Positions 1-7,363 are shown, counted from the first letter of the stretch. The stretch is DNA of 9,629 nt from Burkholderiales bacterium RIFCSPHIGHO2_12_FULL_61_11 (GCA_001770785.1 MERZ01000261.1:53161-62789); one strand, 5' to 3'. Notes: generated from the sequence alone by a model not told the origin. Program-made: numbers and translations.

Positions 1-1320
1 ACCGGCTTCCATGAAGGTCCACAGGTGGCGGTTGTCGTCGCGGTAGCTGATGACGGTGTTGTCGAAATGCACGCGGGCGAGCTGGTCGCTCTGGCGGCGG
101 GTGCGCGTGGCGTGCTGCAGGGCCAGCGCTTGCATGGCCTGGGTGCCTGACTCGCTGCCATCGAGCAGCGCATGAAAGGCCGCCACGCAGTCGTTCAGCG
201 CGGCATCCGCGTAGCCATGCGCCGGGTCGAGCAAGGCCAGCGAGAGCATCGCCAGCCGGTGGCGCAGGCAGCTGGTGACAGCGGGATCGCAAGCGCCTGC
301 TAGCGGGCGCGGGTGCAGCGCCAGCAGCAGCGGACGCAGGCCGGGATAGTGGCGCAGCAGCAGGTGGTCGATGCGGGCGTCTTCCAGGCACTCGACGGTC
401 AGGCGCTGCAACGGACTCAGGTTGTCGGCCACCAGGGCACAGCTCCAGCGCCGATGCCCGGCCAGGTGTGCCAGGGCCACGCGGTAGCGGTCCAGTCCAC
501 TGACCGGGTTCGCGCCGGGCATCGTGTCATACACATCGGGCAGGCAAATGCTGTCGTTTGGGGTGTGAATCGTGGTCCACGGTGCGGGCGTTGGCGCTTC
601 ATCCAGCCCGGTGGCGTAGGCGCGCAAGGGGACGGGGTCTTGCCAGAGCGCGCGCAGCGTCAGGTCGAGCTGGCGTTCCACATCCACCAGCAGCGTGCCG
701 TGGCGTTCTCGTTGCAGCACGGCGCGGCTGTCGGGCAATTGCAGGGCAAAGTACTCGCGTTGGCGCTCGGGGTGGTGCTGGTAGTGGCGCACGCCATAGT
801 CGGCCCAGCGCGCCAGGCCCGCTACCGTGAGCACGCCGAGCAGCCGCGGCGCGTGTTCGAGCAGCTCGGGCAGGCCGGGGCTGGCAAAAGTGGTGTGGTG
901 GCCGTGGATCGACACGGTGGTGCGGGCCATCACGTCGCGCACGGTGCGTAGATAGTGGCGCAGCGGGTCCGGCCCCTGCAGGCGACGCGCCACGGCGGCC
1001 AGGGTTTGCAGCAGGGGCGCCATGGCGCCGCTGTTGGGCGACTTTTGCATGGCGTGCAGCAGTGCTGCCACGTCGGCCAGCACTTCCTCGCCAGCGCTGG
1101 TGGCAACCTGCGGCCATTCCTGCAGCAGCGCCAGCATCGGCTCGGGGCCGCGACCCATCTTGCCCAGGGCCCGGGCACAGTCCAGATAGGCCTCCAGACC
1201 TGCCGGGCTAAGCACGCGGGCGGCTTCCAACAGGCAATCGGTCAGCACGGCCTGGACGACGGAAAAGTTGCAATCGAGCTGTTTGCGCCAGGCTTGAAGT
1301 TGCTCGGGCGAGGGCACCAT
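1..1320 (-). CDS. cbbO: CbbO, RuBisCO activase VWA-type subunit (partial, 3' end beyond left edge)
   Basis: An uninterrupted frame runs from an ATG at 1320 to the left edge, giving the first 440 residues. CbbO is the adaptor partner of the AAA+ protein CbbQ; together they reactivate inhibited RuBisCO in the cytoplasm. CbbO/NorD family proteins are roughly 700-800 residues with a C-terminal von Willebrand A domain, so the VWA/MIDAS part lies outside the window. Visible here are a helical N-terminal half, the family-like AHLAGH stretch at about residues 284-289 and an ED-A-R motif at 313-316 (LECLEDARID-like context), both resembling NorD/CbbO proteins. It starts 12 bases after the cbbQ stop, with GAAGG about 10 bases ahead of the ATG, so it is surely co-transcribed with cbbM and cbbQ. 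NorD (nitric oxide reductase accessory) is the alternative family member, but the RuBisCO context decides for CbbO. Confidence 0.88.
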   Translation of the reverse strand, partial: MVPSPEQLQAWRKQLDCNFSVVQAVLTDCLLEAARVLSPAGLEAYLDCARALGKMGRGPEPMLALLQEWPQVATSAGEEVLADVAALLHAMQKSPNSGAMAPLLQTLAAVARRLQGPDPLRHYLRTVRDVMARTTVSIHGHHTTFASPGLPELLEHAPRLLGVLTVAGLARWADYGVRHYQHHPERQREYFALQLPDSRAVLQRERHGTLLVDVERQLDLTLRALWQDPVPLRAYATGLDEAPTPAPWTTIHTPNDSICLPDVYDTMPGANPVSGLDRYRVALAHLAGHRRWSCALVADNLSPLQRLTVECLEDARIDHLLLRHYPGLRPLLLALHPRPLAGACDPAVTSCLRHRLAMLSLALLDPAHGYADAALNDCVAAFHALLDGSESGTQAMQALALQHATRTRRQSDQLARVHFDNTVISYRDDNRHLWTFMEAG

Positions 1321-1332
1321 TTTCGCCAGCCT

Positions 1333-2130
1333 TCAGCCCAACACGGCGTCGATGGTGTGGTCCAGCGTCTGGCGAATGTCGGCGTCGTCGGTAATGGGGC
1401 GAACCAGCGCCATGCGGCAGGCCTCAACCGGGGCCACGCCACCCCTGATCAGCAGGGCGGCATAAACCAGCAGCCGGGTCGAGATGCCTTCGGTCAGGCC
1501 ATGACCCTTGAGCTGACGCGCCGCGTGGGCAATCTGCACCAGCTGCGCGGCGCGCGCGCTGTCGAGCCCGGTTTCCCGGCTGACGATTTTGGCTTCGAGC
1601 GCGGCCGGGGGGTAATCGAACGCAAAGGCGGTAAAGCGCTGCTTGGTCGAGGGCTTCAGGTCTTTCAGCAGGCTTTGGTAGCCCGGGTTGTAGGAAATCA
1701 CCAGCTGAAAGTCCGGATGGGCGTGAACGGTTTCGCCCTTTTTGTCCAGCGGCAACTGGCGGCGGTGGTCGGTCAGCGGGTGAATCACCACCGTGGTGTC
1801 TTGCCGCGCTTCGACGATTTCGTCGAGGTAGCAAATGGCCCCCGTGCGGGCCGCCACCGTCAGCGGGCCGTCCTGCCAGCGCGTGCCATTGGCGTCCAGC
1901 AGGTGGCGGCCGACCAGGTCCGAGGCTGTCATGTCCTCGTTGCAGGCGACGGTGATCAGCGGGCGGCCCAGCCGGTGTGCCATGTACTCAATAAAGCGCG
2001 ACTTGCCGCAGCCCGTCGGCCCCTTGACCATCACCGGCAGACGGGCCGCGTAGGCCGCCTCGAACAAGGCCACCTCGTTGCCCTGAGGCTGGTAGTAGGG
2101 CGCGGCAGCGGGGTGGGTCGAAAGTGTCAT
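1333..2130 (-). CDS. cbbQ: CbbQ, AAA+ RuBisCO activase ATPase
   Basis: 265 residues, the usual size of the CbbQ/NirQ/NorQ family (about 265-270). It is the hexameric MoxR-type AAA+ motor that, with CbbO, remodels RuBisCO to release bound inhibitors. Seen in the sequence: Walker A GPTGCGKS at residues 37-44, Walker B with hydrophobic run and LDE at 102-104, a likely sensor-1 asparagine in ISYNPGY (N148), a candidate arginine finger at R165, and a C-terminal CbbQ_C-like region with [15 protein letters not shown]. The ATG at 2130 is chosen because the protein then starts just before the conserved PYY-Q-P-GNE segment; the frame is open further upstream but there it overlaps cbbM. No strong Shine-Dalgarno is visible. 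It lies 31 bases after cbbM and 12 before cbbO, so one operon is likely. NorQ is the alternative; the position directly behind cbbM favours CbbQ. Confidence 0.93.
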   Translation of the reverse strand: MTLSTHPAAAPYYQPQGNEVALFEAAYAARLPVMVKGPTGCGKSRFIEYMAHRLGRPLITVACNEDMTASDLVGRHLLDANGTRWQDGPLTVAARTGAICYLDEIVEARQDTTVVIHPLTDHRRQLPLDKKGETVHAHPDFQLVISYNPGYQSLLKDLKPSTKQRFTAFAFDYPPAALEAKIVSRETGLDSARAAQLVQIAHAARQLKGHGLTEGISTRLLVYAALLIRGGVAPVEACRMALVRPITDDADIRQTLDHTIDAVLG

Positions 2131-2161
2131 GGCGGGCTGGTTCGTTGACTTGGTCGGTCGA

Positions 2162-3541
2162 CTATCGGTGCGTGGCCAGCTTGTCGCGCCAGCCCGGAAA
2201 CAACAGGTCGGCGTCTTTCGGGAATGACTCGAAGGCGCGTGCAAATTCCGAATGCTCCCTGGCCCACTCGATCGGGTCGGCCTTGGCCTTCCAGCATTCG
2301 TAGGCCTGGCGCAGCGACACGGCGCCGGCGGCCGGGCTGTCGATATGGCCGTAGGCGCCGCCTCCGGCGGTGTTGATGACGTTGCCGTGGCCCAGGTTTT
2401 CAAAAAAGCCGGGCAGGCGCAGCGCATTCATGCCGCCGGAGATGATCGGCGTGGTCGGCTTCATGCCATGCCATTTCTGGAAATAGACCGGGCCCTGGCA
2501 CTCGTCTCGCTCAATCATGTAGGCAATGATCCTGTCGTCGCCTTCACCCTCCATCTTGCCGTAGCCCATGGTGCCCACATGAATGCCGGAGGCGCCTTGC
2601 AGGCGGCTCATCTTGGCCAGCACGAAGGCGGTGTAGCCGCGTTTGGCGCTGGGCGAGGTGATCATGCCGTGGCCTGCGCGGTGGTAGTGCAGATACTGGT
2701 TGGGGTACTGGCGACGCGCCGTGGTGATCATGCCCGGGCCACCGACGAAGCCATCCACCAGGAAGGCCAGCTTGTCGGCGTCGGGGCCGAAGGTTTCCAG
2801 CGCGAAGTCGGCGCGGGCGCACATTTCGTAGTGGTCGTCGGCGGTGATGTTCATCGAGAACAGCTTGGCTTGGCCGGTTTCGTCCTGGGCGCGCTTCATC
2901 GCGTCATACACCAGCGGCAGCGTCTTCTTGATCGGCGCAAAAACCTGGTTGCCCTGCGGTTCGTCGTTCTTGATAAAGTCCCCGCCCAGCCAGAACTGGT
3001 AGGCCGCCTGCGCAAACGGCTCGGGGCGCAGGCCCAGCTTGGGCTTGATGATGGTGCCGGCAATGAAGCCGCCATTGACCACCGGCCGCCCAAGGATGCG
3101 CCACAGGTCGGCGATTCCCTTGCCCGGGCCATCGAACATCTGGATGACGCGATCGGGCATGTAAAAGTCAATCATCTTGGCGTGTGCAATGTCGCCCATG
3201 CCCTGGTTGTTGCCGATCACCAGCGTCAGAAAGGACACCAGCATGAAGCGGCCGTCGGTGACGTTGCGGTCGAACAAGTCCAGCGGGTAGGCGATTCGCA
3301 TGTCCTCGGTCGCTTCGTCGATGTAGTACACCAGCGCATCGACGCCTTTGGTGAAATCGTCGGTGGTTGACACTTCCACATTGGTGCCGGTCGACGATTC
3401 AGCGGCAAAGTGCGCCGCCGCTTCGAGGTAGCCCAGCCCCGTTCTGGGCGCCATTTTGTAGGCGACCAGAATATGGTGGCCGCCTTTGATCAGGTCTTCT
3501 TCCTTCAGGCCGAGGTCAGCGTAGCGGTTCGATTGGTCCAT
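2162..3541 (-). CDS. cbbM: Form II ribulose-1,5-bisphosphate carboxylase/oxygenase large subunit
   Basis: 459 residues, close to the 466 of Rhodospirillum rubrum CbbM. It carboxylates ribulose 1,5-bisphosphate in the Calvin cycle; form II enzymes are dimers or oligomers of large subunits with no small subunit, and no cbbS is present here. Numbering coincides with the R. rubrum enzyme and every catalytic residue I checked is present: E48, N111, K166 and K168 (TIIKPKLGL), the carbamylated K191 with metal ligands D193 and E194 ([11 protein letters not shown]), H287, R288, H291, loop-6 K329 ([11 protein letters not shown]) and S368 (ISGGMNA). It should therefore be active. The ATG at 3541 has GGAGA about 7 bases upstream. 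It heads the cbbM-cbbQ-cbbO unit and is divergent from a ParA-type gene. Low CO2/O2 specificity, typical of form II, would suit low-oxygen, CO2-rich conditions; that is inference. Confidence 0.97.
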   Translation of the reverse strand: MDQSNRYADLGLKEEDLIKGGHHILVAYKMAPRTGLGYLEAAAHFAAESSTGTNVEVSTTDDFTKGVDALVYYIDEATEDMRIAYPLDLFDRNVTDGRFMLVSFLTLVIGNNQGMGDIAHAKMIDFYMPDRVIQMFDGPGKGIADLWRILGRPVVNGGFIAGTIIKPKLGLRPEPFAQAAYQFWLGGDFIKNDEPQGNQVFAPIKKTLPLVYDAMKRAQDETGQAKLFSMNITADDHYEMCARADFALETFGPDADKLAFLVDGFVGGPGMITTARRQYPNQYLHYHRAGHGMITSPSAKRGYTAFVLAKMSRLQGASGIHVGTMGYGKMEGEGDDRIIAYMIERDECQGPVYFQKWHGMKPTTPIISGGMNALRLPGFFENLGHGNVINTAGGGAYGHIDSPAAGAVSLRQAYECWKAKADPIEWAREHSEFARAFESFPKDADLLFPGWRDKLATHR

Positions 3542-3575
3542 GCGAGTTCTCCGTTGGTGTGTGACGATGAGCCAG

Positions 3576-3604
3576 ACTATAGGGAAGCCTATTCATAATG
3601 AAAA
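3576..3604 (-). promoter_or_regulatory. Candidate sigma-70-type promoter of cbbM
   Basis: On the minus strand, a TATAGT element (plus-strand 3576-3581; 5 of 6 to the -10 consensus) is preceded at exactly 17 bases by TTTTCA (plus-strand 3599-3604; 4 of 6 to the -35 consensus). Transcription would begin near 3569, leaving a leader of about 28 bases with a GGAGA ribosome site before the cbbM ATG. The weak -35 overlaps a palindrome (3592-3602), as expected of a promoter that needs an activator such as CbbR. This is pattern matching only. Confidence 0.4.
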
Positions 3605-3618
3605 TTCAATTAAATTTC
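3592..3618. promoter_or_regulatory. AT-rich palindromic region, possible LysR/CbbR operator
   Basis: TTCATAATGAA at 3592-3602 is a palindrome around a single central base, and 3600-3618 (GAAAATTCAATTAAATTTC) is an imperfect palindrome with 14 of 19 positions matching its own reverse complement. On the minus strand, 3608 down to 3596 reads TGA-N7-TTA, which fits both the general LysR T-N11-A rule and the TNA-N7-TNA form described for CbbR sites. It sits at the -35 region of the candidate cbbM promoter. Such AT-rich patterns arise easily by chance, so the regulator assignment is a guess. No cbbR gene is in the window. Confidence 0.3.
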
Positions 3619-3635
3619 TTTTTAAATCAGTTTTT

Positions 3636-3641
3636 TATGAT
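3636..3641 (+). promoter_or_regulatory. Possible -10 element for the ParA-type gene
   Basis: TATGAT (5 of 6 to TATAAT) lies on the plus strand in the AT-rich intergenic core. No convincing -35 hexamer is found 16-18 bases upstream; the best sequences there are only A/T-rich. Transcription would start near 3648 and give a leader of about 79 bases holding two pairs of short direct repeats (3664-3679 and 3691-3708) before the ATG at 3727. Confidence 0.22.
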
Positions 3642-3663
3642 GATTAAGGAAAAGACACGAGAA

Positions 3664-3708
3664 GGCACACAGGCACACAATCAGCTCTTCAACCCAGGTT
3701 TAACCCAG
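3664..3708. repeat. Two pairs of short direct repeats in the ParA gene leader
   Basis: GGCACACA occurs twice in perfect tandem at 3664-3671 and 3672-3679. AACCCAG occurs at 3691-3697 and again at 3702-3708, an 11-base period, i.e. about one helical turn. Both lie between the possible promoter and the ribosome site of the ParA-type gene. They could be operator half-sites or chance; nothing in the sequence identifies the binding protein. Confidence 0.5.
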
Positions 3709-3726
3709 CAGCACAAGGAATGCCCC

Positions 3727-4494
3727 ATGCCACGCGTCGTTTTCAATCAAAAAGGGGGGGTGGGCAAGTCCACCATCACCTGCAATCTGGCTGCCATCAG
3801 TGCCAGCCAAGGCCTGCGTACCCTGGTCATCGACCTGGACGCGCAGGGTAACTCCAGCGCTTACCTGATGGGCCCGCAGGCGAGTGAAGACCAGCCCAGC
3901 GTGGCCGGATTTTTTGAAAACACCTTGAGCTACAGCCTGCGCACCGTGCCGCCCACCGACTTCATCGTTGCCACGCCGCATGAGGGCCTGGAGCTGATGC
4001 GCTCCAGCCCCGCACTGGACGAGTTGCAGGCCAAGCTCGAATCTCGCCACAAGATCTACAAGCTGCGCGAAGCACTGCAGCAGCTGGCCGGCGACTTCGA
4101 CCGCATCTACATCGACACGCCGCCGGCGCTGAACTTCTACACCCGATCGGCCCTGATCGCCGCGCGCGGCTGCCTGATCCCGTTTGATTGCGACGACTTT
4201 TCACGCCGGGCGCTGTATACCCTGCTGGAAAACGTGCAGGAGATTCAGGCCGACCACAATCCTGCGCTGGTGGTCGAAGGCATCGTGGTCAACCAGTTTC
4301 AATCCCGCGCCAACCTGCCGCAGCGCCTGGTCGATGAGCTGATCGAAGAAGGCCTGCCCGTGTTGCAGCCCTACCTGCCTTCATCCGTCAAGATCCGCGA
4401 ATCCCACGAGCAGTCGCTGCCGATGATTTACCTTGACCCCAGCCACAAGCTGACGCTGGCGCTGGTGGCGCTGCACGACACGCTGGAAGGGTGA
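3727..4494 (+). CDS. Orphan ParA/MinD-type (McdA-like) ATPase divergent from cbbM
   Basis: 255 residues, a small ParA without the N-terminal helix-turn-helix of plasmid P1-type ParA. Seen: the deviant Walker A KGGVGKST at residues 9-16 with signature lysine K9 and catalytic K14, Walker A' VIDLDAQGN (34-42; D36, D38), Walker B IYIDTPPAL (127-135; D130), and the C-terminal SVKIRESHEQ helix common to ParA family members. Such ATPases form ATP-dependent dimers on the nucleoid and move plasmids, chemoreceptors or carboxysomes with a partner. The ATG at 3727 is chosen because AAGGAA lies 6 bases upstream and the family starts just before this first strand; the frame stays open to 3598 but that part is AT-rich leader. 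No ParB or McdB-like gene follows; the next gene is convergent. It may act in spatial organisation of, or be merely next to, the cbbMQO unit. Families like this are often misnamed cobyrinic acid a,c-diamide synthase. Confidence 0.9.
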   Translation: MPRVVFNQKGGVGKSTITCNLAAISASQGLRTLVIDLDAQGNSSAYLMGPQASEDQPSVAGFFENTLSYSLRTVPPTDFIVATPHEGLELMRSSPALDELQAKLESRHKIYKLREALQQLAGDFDRIYIDTPPALNFYTRSALIAARGCLIPFDCDDFSRRALYTLLENVQEIQADHNPALVVEGIVVNQFQSRANLPQRLVDELIEEGLPVLQPYLPSSVKIRESHEQSLPMIYLDPSHKLTLALVALHDTLEG

Positions 4495-4540
4495 TCCTGG
4501 CACGATTCGGACACGATTGTCTGTGGCTTTGGCCAGATCA
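4492..4540. repeat. Imperfect inverted repeat in the convergent gap
   Basis: The 79-base gap between the ParA-type stop and the paaE stop contains TGATC-C-TGGC (4492-4501, beginning in the stop codon) and its near complement GCCAGATCA (4532-4540), separated by about 30 bases. Within the loop CACGATT is repeated 11 bases apart (4501-4507, 4512-4518). There is no T-run after either arm, so it is not a classical intrinsic terminator for either gene, although it lies where a bidirectional 3'-end signal would be expected. Confidence 0.3.
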
Positions 4541-4573
4541 AAAAGTGGCGAGGCTAACCCGGTCTGACCCGCA

Positions 4574-5677
4574 TTAACGCTCGTCGTAGCTCACCACCAG
4601 CTTGTTGCTGGTCGGATGGGCTTGACATGAAAGCACGAAACCTTTTTCAGTCTCCCAGGATTCAAGTCCGAAATTCTTGTCCATGTGCACGCTGCCTTCC
4701 ATGACCTTGGCGCGGCAGGTGCAGCAGACCCCTCCCTTGCACGAGTACGGGAGGTCAAGGCCCGCTGCGAGTGCGGCATCAAGAACATGCTGCTCAGGGT
4801 CCATCTGCAACTCGTGGGCCTTACCGTCAAGCACGATGGTCAACGCAATTTTTCCACCCGCGGGCAGCTTGTGGTGTGCCACGGCGACCTGTCGATCGGC
4901 CGGTGTGAGCGCCTCCAGCGTCGGCGATGTAAAACGTTCACTGTGCACCTGCCTGGCCGGGACACCCGCAGCCAGCAAAGCCGTCTGGGTGGCTTCGATC
5001 ATGATTTCGGGGCCGCAGATAAAGACTTCGTCCATGCTGCCGGCAGGCAGCAGCGCGTCGATGACGGCGCGAACCTTGTCGCCGTCGATACGGCCCTGCA
5101 AGAGATCGGATTCTTGCGCCTCGCGCGACAGGATGTGAATCAGCGTCAGGCGATCGGGGAAGCGGTCCTTGAGGTCTTGCAGCGCCTCGTTGAACATCAC
5201 GCTGCCCATTCGGCGGTTGCCATAGACCAGGGTGAATCTGGATTCGGCCTGCTCTTCCAGGGTGCTGGCCATGATCGACAGGATGGGCGTGATGCCCGAG
5301 CCTGCGGCAAGGCCGACACGGTGCAAGGCATGCGGGCGCTTGGACACAAAGCGGCCCTCTGGCGGCATCACGGCGAGCGTGTCTCCCACCTTGAGCTCTT
5401 TGGCCGCCCAGTTGGAAAACACGCCGCCTTCCATCGGACGAATGCCCACGACCAGTTCATGGTGGCGTGCCAGATGGCTGTGGCTGCAGCAGATGGAATA
5501 ACTGCGCCGCTCATCGACACCATGGATGGTGGCGCGCAGTGTCAGGAACTGGCCCGGCTGAAACTCAAAGGCGGCGAGCAGGTCGTCGGGTATGGCCAGC
5601 GTGATGGCCACCGACCCCGCCGCCTCGGGGCTGATGCGCGAGATGCGCAGATCGTGAAAACGGGAGCTTGTCGACAT
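4574..5677 (-). CDS. paaE: Phenylacetyl-CoA epoxidase reductase subunit PaaE
   Basis: 367 residues, near the roughly 356 of E. coli PaaE. It passes electrons from NAD(P)H through FAD and a [2Fe-2S] cluster to the PaaA di-iron centre. Domains in order: FAD-binding barrel (about 1-110) with the flavin motif RRSYS (57-61); NAD(P)-binding domain (about 115-240) with GSGITP (126-131) and CGPE (221-224); and a C-terminal plant-type ferredoxin domain (about 275-367) with cluster cysteines C313, C318, C321 and, after a long gap, C351. This FAD-NAD-ferredoxin order distinguishes PaaE from phenol hydroxylase-type reductases with an N-terminal ferredoxin. It starts 26 bases after paaD and is the last gene of the run; the stop faces the ParA-type gene. 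No clear Shine-Dalgarno is visible before the ATG. Confidence 0.95.
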   Translation of the reverse strand: MSTSSRFHDLRISRISPEAAGSVAITLAIPDDLLAAFEFQPGQFLTLRATIHGVDERRSYSICCSHSHLARHHELVVGIRPMEGGVFSNWAAKELKVGDTLAVMPPEGRFVSKRPHALHRVGLAAGSGITPILSIMASTLEEQAESRFTLVYGNRRMGSVMFNEALQDLKDRFPDRLTLIHILSREAQESDLLQGRIDGDKVRAVIDALLPAGSMDEVFICGPEIMIEATQTALLAAGVPARQVHSERFTSPTLEALTPADRQVAVAHHKLPAGGKIALTIVLDGKAHELQMDPEQHVLDAALAAGLDLPYSCKGGVCCTCRAKVMEGSVHMDKNFGLESWETEKGFVLSCQAHPTSNKLVVSYDER

Positions 5678-5703
5678 GGTGGGGCTGCTCTTGAAGCGTT
5701 GGG

Positions 5704-6276
5704 TTAATAGGGTTTGAAGTAATCAAACGGTTCCAGGCAGTCCAGGCAACGGTAGAGTGCCTTGCATGCCGTGGAGCCAAAATGCGAGGTTTCGGTGGTG
5801 TTGCTGGAGCCGCATTGCGGGCAGGTGACTGCCTGCTGGGCTTCAGAAGCCAACTTTCGAGCCGCAAATTGCACCAGGTTGACGCCCTGGTAGGCGCAGG
5901 CACTGGCCTGCGGTGGGGCAATGCCATAGCCTCGCAGCTTGGCTCTCGCCTCCAGCGTCATCCAGTCGGTGGTCCAGGCGGGGGCGAGTTGGGTGACCAC
6001 GCGCGCTGCCACGCCGGCTTTGGCGAGCGCCGCTTTCACGTCGTCTTCCATCTGGCTCATGGCCGGGCAACCGCTGTAGGTGGGGGTGATGACCACTTCC
6101 AGACTGCCAGCGCTCTCGCGCACCGCGCGCAAGATGCCCATTTCGCGCAGCGACACCACCGGGATTTCCGGATCGGTCACCGATTCCAGCAGCGACCAGA
6201 CCGCGTGGTGCGGGTCACCCACTTGTTTTTCGGCGATGGGGCCGTCCGGCAGCCGCTCTGTGGTGTCGTCGCTCAT
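5704..6276 (-). CDS. paaD: Phenylacetyl-CoA epoxidase maturation protein PaaD
   Basis: 190 residues, somewhat longer than E. coli PaaD (about 165), with roughly ten extra residues at the N-terminus. PaaD is a MIP18/DUF59 family protein thought to help mature or assemble iron centres of the epoxidase; it is needed for activity but is not part of the catalytic core. Seen: DPEIPVVSL at 35-43, the conserved YSGCPAM segment with C70, and a C-terminal zinc-ribbon-like set C152-x2-C155 and C177-x2-C180 (C171 also nearby), ending in the family-typical LEPFDYFKPY tail. The start at 6276 is 5 bases after the paaC stop; no good ribosome site is visible, so translation probably depends on coupling to paaC. 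The true start might be slightly downstream. Confidence 0.93.
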   Translation of the reverse strand: MSDDTTERLPDGPIAEKQVGDPHHAVWSLLESVTDPEIPVVSLREMGILRAVRESAGSLEVVITPTYSGCPAMSQMEDDVKAALAKAGVAARVVTQLAPAWTTDWMTLEARAKLRGYGIAPPQASACAYQGVNLVQFAARKLASEAQQAVTCPQCGSSNTTETSHFGSTACKALYRCLDCLEPFDYFKPY

Positions 6277-6281
6277 GGGCG

Positions 6282-7067
6282 TTACCAGACGGCTTCAGGG
6301 TGGGCGCGGGCCAGGCATTGCATTTCAGCCAGCACAAAACCAAGGTGCTCGGAGTGCACACCCAGCTTGCCGGTGGGAACGAAGCCGCCAGCAGCGGGGC
6401 GTTGCAAAGTGGCCTGCGCAAGCGCGTCGTCGACAAGGGTGTTCCAGACCGTCTGCAAGTTGCGCGTGTCGACGCCCACACCGGCAGCGGCAGCGGCAGT
6501 TTCCATGGCACTGGATGTCCAGAACTCCTGGGTGTAAGGCATTAAATGATCCACTGCCGCCTGCATTCGGGCGTGGGATTCATCGGTGCCGTCACCCAGG
6601 CGCAGCAGCCAGTCGCGCGAGTGGCGCAGGTGATACTGCGTTTCTTTCAGGGATTTGGCAGCGATCGCAGCCAACTGCAGATCTTTGGATGCCTTCAGTG
6701 CATCCCAGAGCAGCACCATGAGCGCGCTGTATAAAAAGTTGCGCGCCATCGTGACCGCATAATCCCGATTGCCCGAGGCGGTAGGAGCCAGGGCGGTGCT
6801 GTGGGGAAGTTCCAGCAAGGTGTAGTTTTTGAAGTCCGGTACATCGCGAAAGTAGGCCAGCAGGTCTTCCGTGGTGCGGCCGTCATGGCGCAGGGCGGCA
6901 ACGTGCTGGTAGAGCAGTCTGGCCTGACCAATCAGGTCCAGGCTGTTGTTGGCCAGTGCCAGGTCTTCTTCGAGCACCGGGCCGTGGCCGCACCACTGCG
7001 CGTTGCGCTGGCCCAGAATCACGGCGTTGTCAGCCAGGTGCAGCACGTAGTCGGCATGCGCTGCCAT
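6282..7067 (-). CDS. paaC: Phenylacetyl-CoA epoxidase structural subunit PaaC
   Basis: 261 residues (E. coli about 248). PaaC is the ferritin-like partner of PaaA in the PaaAC core; it keeps the four-helix fold but is non-catalytic. The sequence shows the family features: LADNAVILGQR near the N-terminus, HGPVLEEDLALAN followed by SLDLIGQAR, KETQYHLRHSRDW in the middle, and HSEHLGFVLAEMQ near the C-terminus. I see no pair of clear E-x-x-H di-iron motifs, as expected for PaaC. I prefer the ATG at 7067, whose A is the last base of the paaB TGA (TGATG); a GTG one codon earlier (7070) would also work and overlap paaB by 4 bases. Translation is evidently coupled to paaB. Confidence 0.94.
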   Translation of the reverse strand: MAAHADYVLHLADNAVILGQRNAQWCGHGPVLEEDLALANNSLDLIGQARLLYQHVAALRHDGRTTEDLLAYFRDVPDFKNYTLLELPHSTALAPTASGNRDYAVTMARNFLYSALMVLLWDALKASKDLQLAAIAAKSLKETQYHLRHSRDWLLRLGDGTDESHARMQAAVDHLMPYTQEFWTSSAMETAAAAAGVGVDTRNLQTVWNTLVDDALAQATLQRPAAGGFVPTGKLGVHSEHLGFVLAEMQCLARAHPEAVW

Positions 7068-7363
7068 CACATGTGCCCCACTTCGTCAGGAATTTCATAA
7101 AAAGTGGGGTGACGGTAGATTTTGTCGGCGGCGGGCTCGAACAGGGAGTCCTTGTCGTCCGGGGCGCTGGCCGTGATGTTGGCCGACGGCACGACCCAGA
7201 TGCTCACGCCTTCCTGGCGGCGGGTGTACACATCGCGCGCCATCTGCAGCGCCTGTTGGGCATCGGCGGCGTGCAGGCTGCCGCAGTGCTTGTGCTCCAG
7301 GCCCTGCTTGCTGCGGACAAAAACTTCCCAGAGTGGCCAATCTCTTAAAGCGGGTGTGTTCAT
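7067..7363 (-). CDS. paaB: Phenylacetyl-CoA epoxidase subunit PaaB
   Basis: 98 residues, close to the 95 of E. coli PaaB. PaaB is a small subunit that bridges PaaAC heterodimers and is needed for reductase coupling and activity. Seen: [24 protein letters not shown] near the N-terminus and [17 protein letters not shown], both highly typical of the family, with a [14 protein letters not shown] end. The ATG at 7363 overlaps the paaA TGA as ATGA, and a strong AAGGAGG (7368-7374 on the plus strand as CCTCCTT) inside the end of paaA sits 4 bases before it, which fixes the start; the open frame further upstream is only overlap with paaA. Confidence 0.95.
   Translation of the reverse strand: MNTPALRDWPLWEVFVRSKQGLEHKHCGSLHAADAQQALQMARDVYTRRQEGVSIWVVPSANITASAPDDKDSLFEPAADKIYRHPTFYEIPDEVGHM

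Noticed and set aside
955..2148. Long plus-strand open frame of about 397 codons opposite cbbO/cbbQ
   Set aside because: It is antisense to two well-recognised genes, has a low-complexity Q/G/R/V-rich translation typical of the reverse frame of GC-rich coding DNA, and spans the cbbQ-cbbO junction.
2252..3370. Plus-strand open frame of about 372 codons opposite cbbM
   Set aside because: Antisense shadow of cbbM, whose every catalytic residue is present on the minus strand; the plus translation shows no family features.
3598..3726. N-terminal extension of 43 codons for the ParA-type protein, starting at 3598
   Set aside because: The stretch is AT-rich leader, overlaps the likely cbbM promoter, and the ATG at 3727 has a good ribosome site and the correct family N-terminus.
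4685..5707. Plus-strand open frame of about 340 codons opposite paaE
   Set aside because: Antisense shadow of paaE caused by codon bias; no recognisable domain and no ribosome site.
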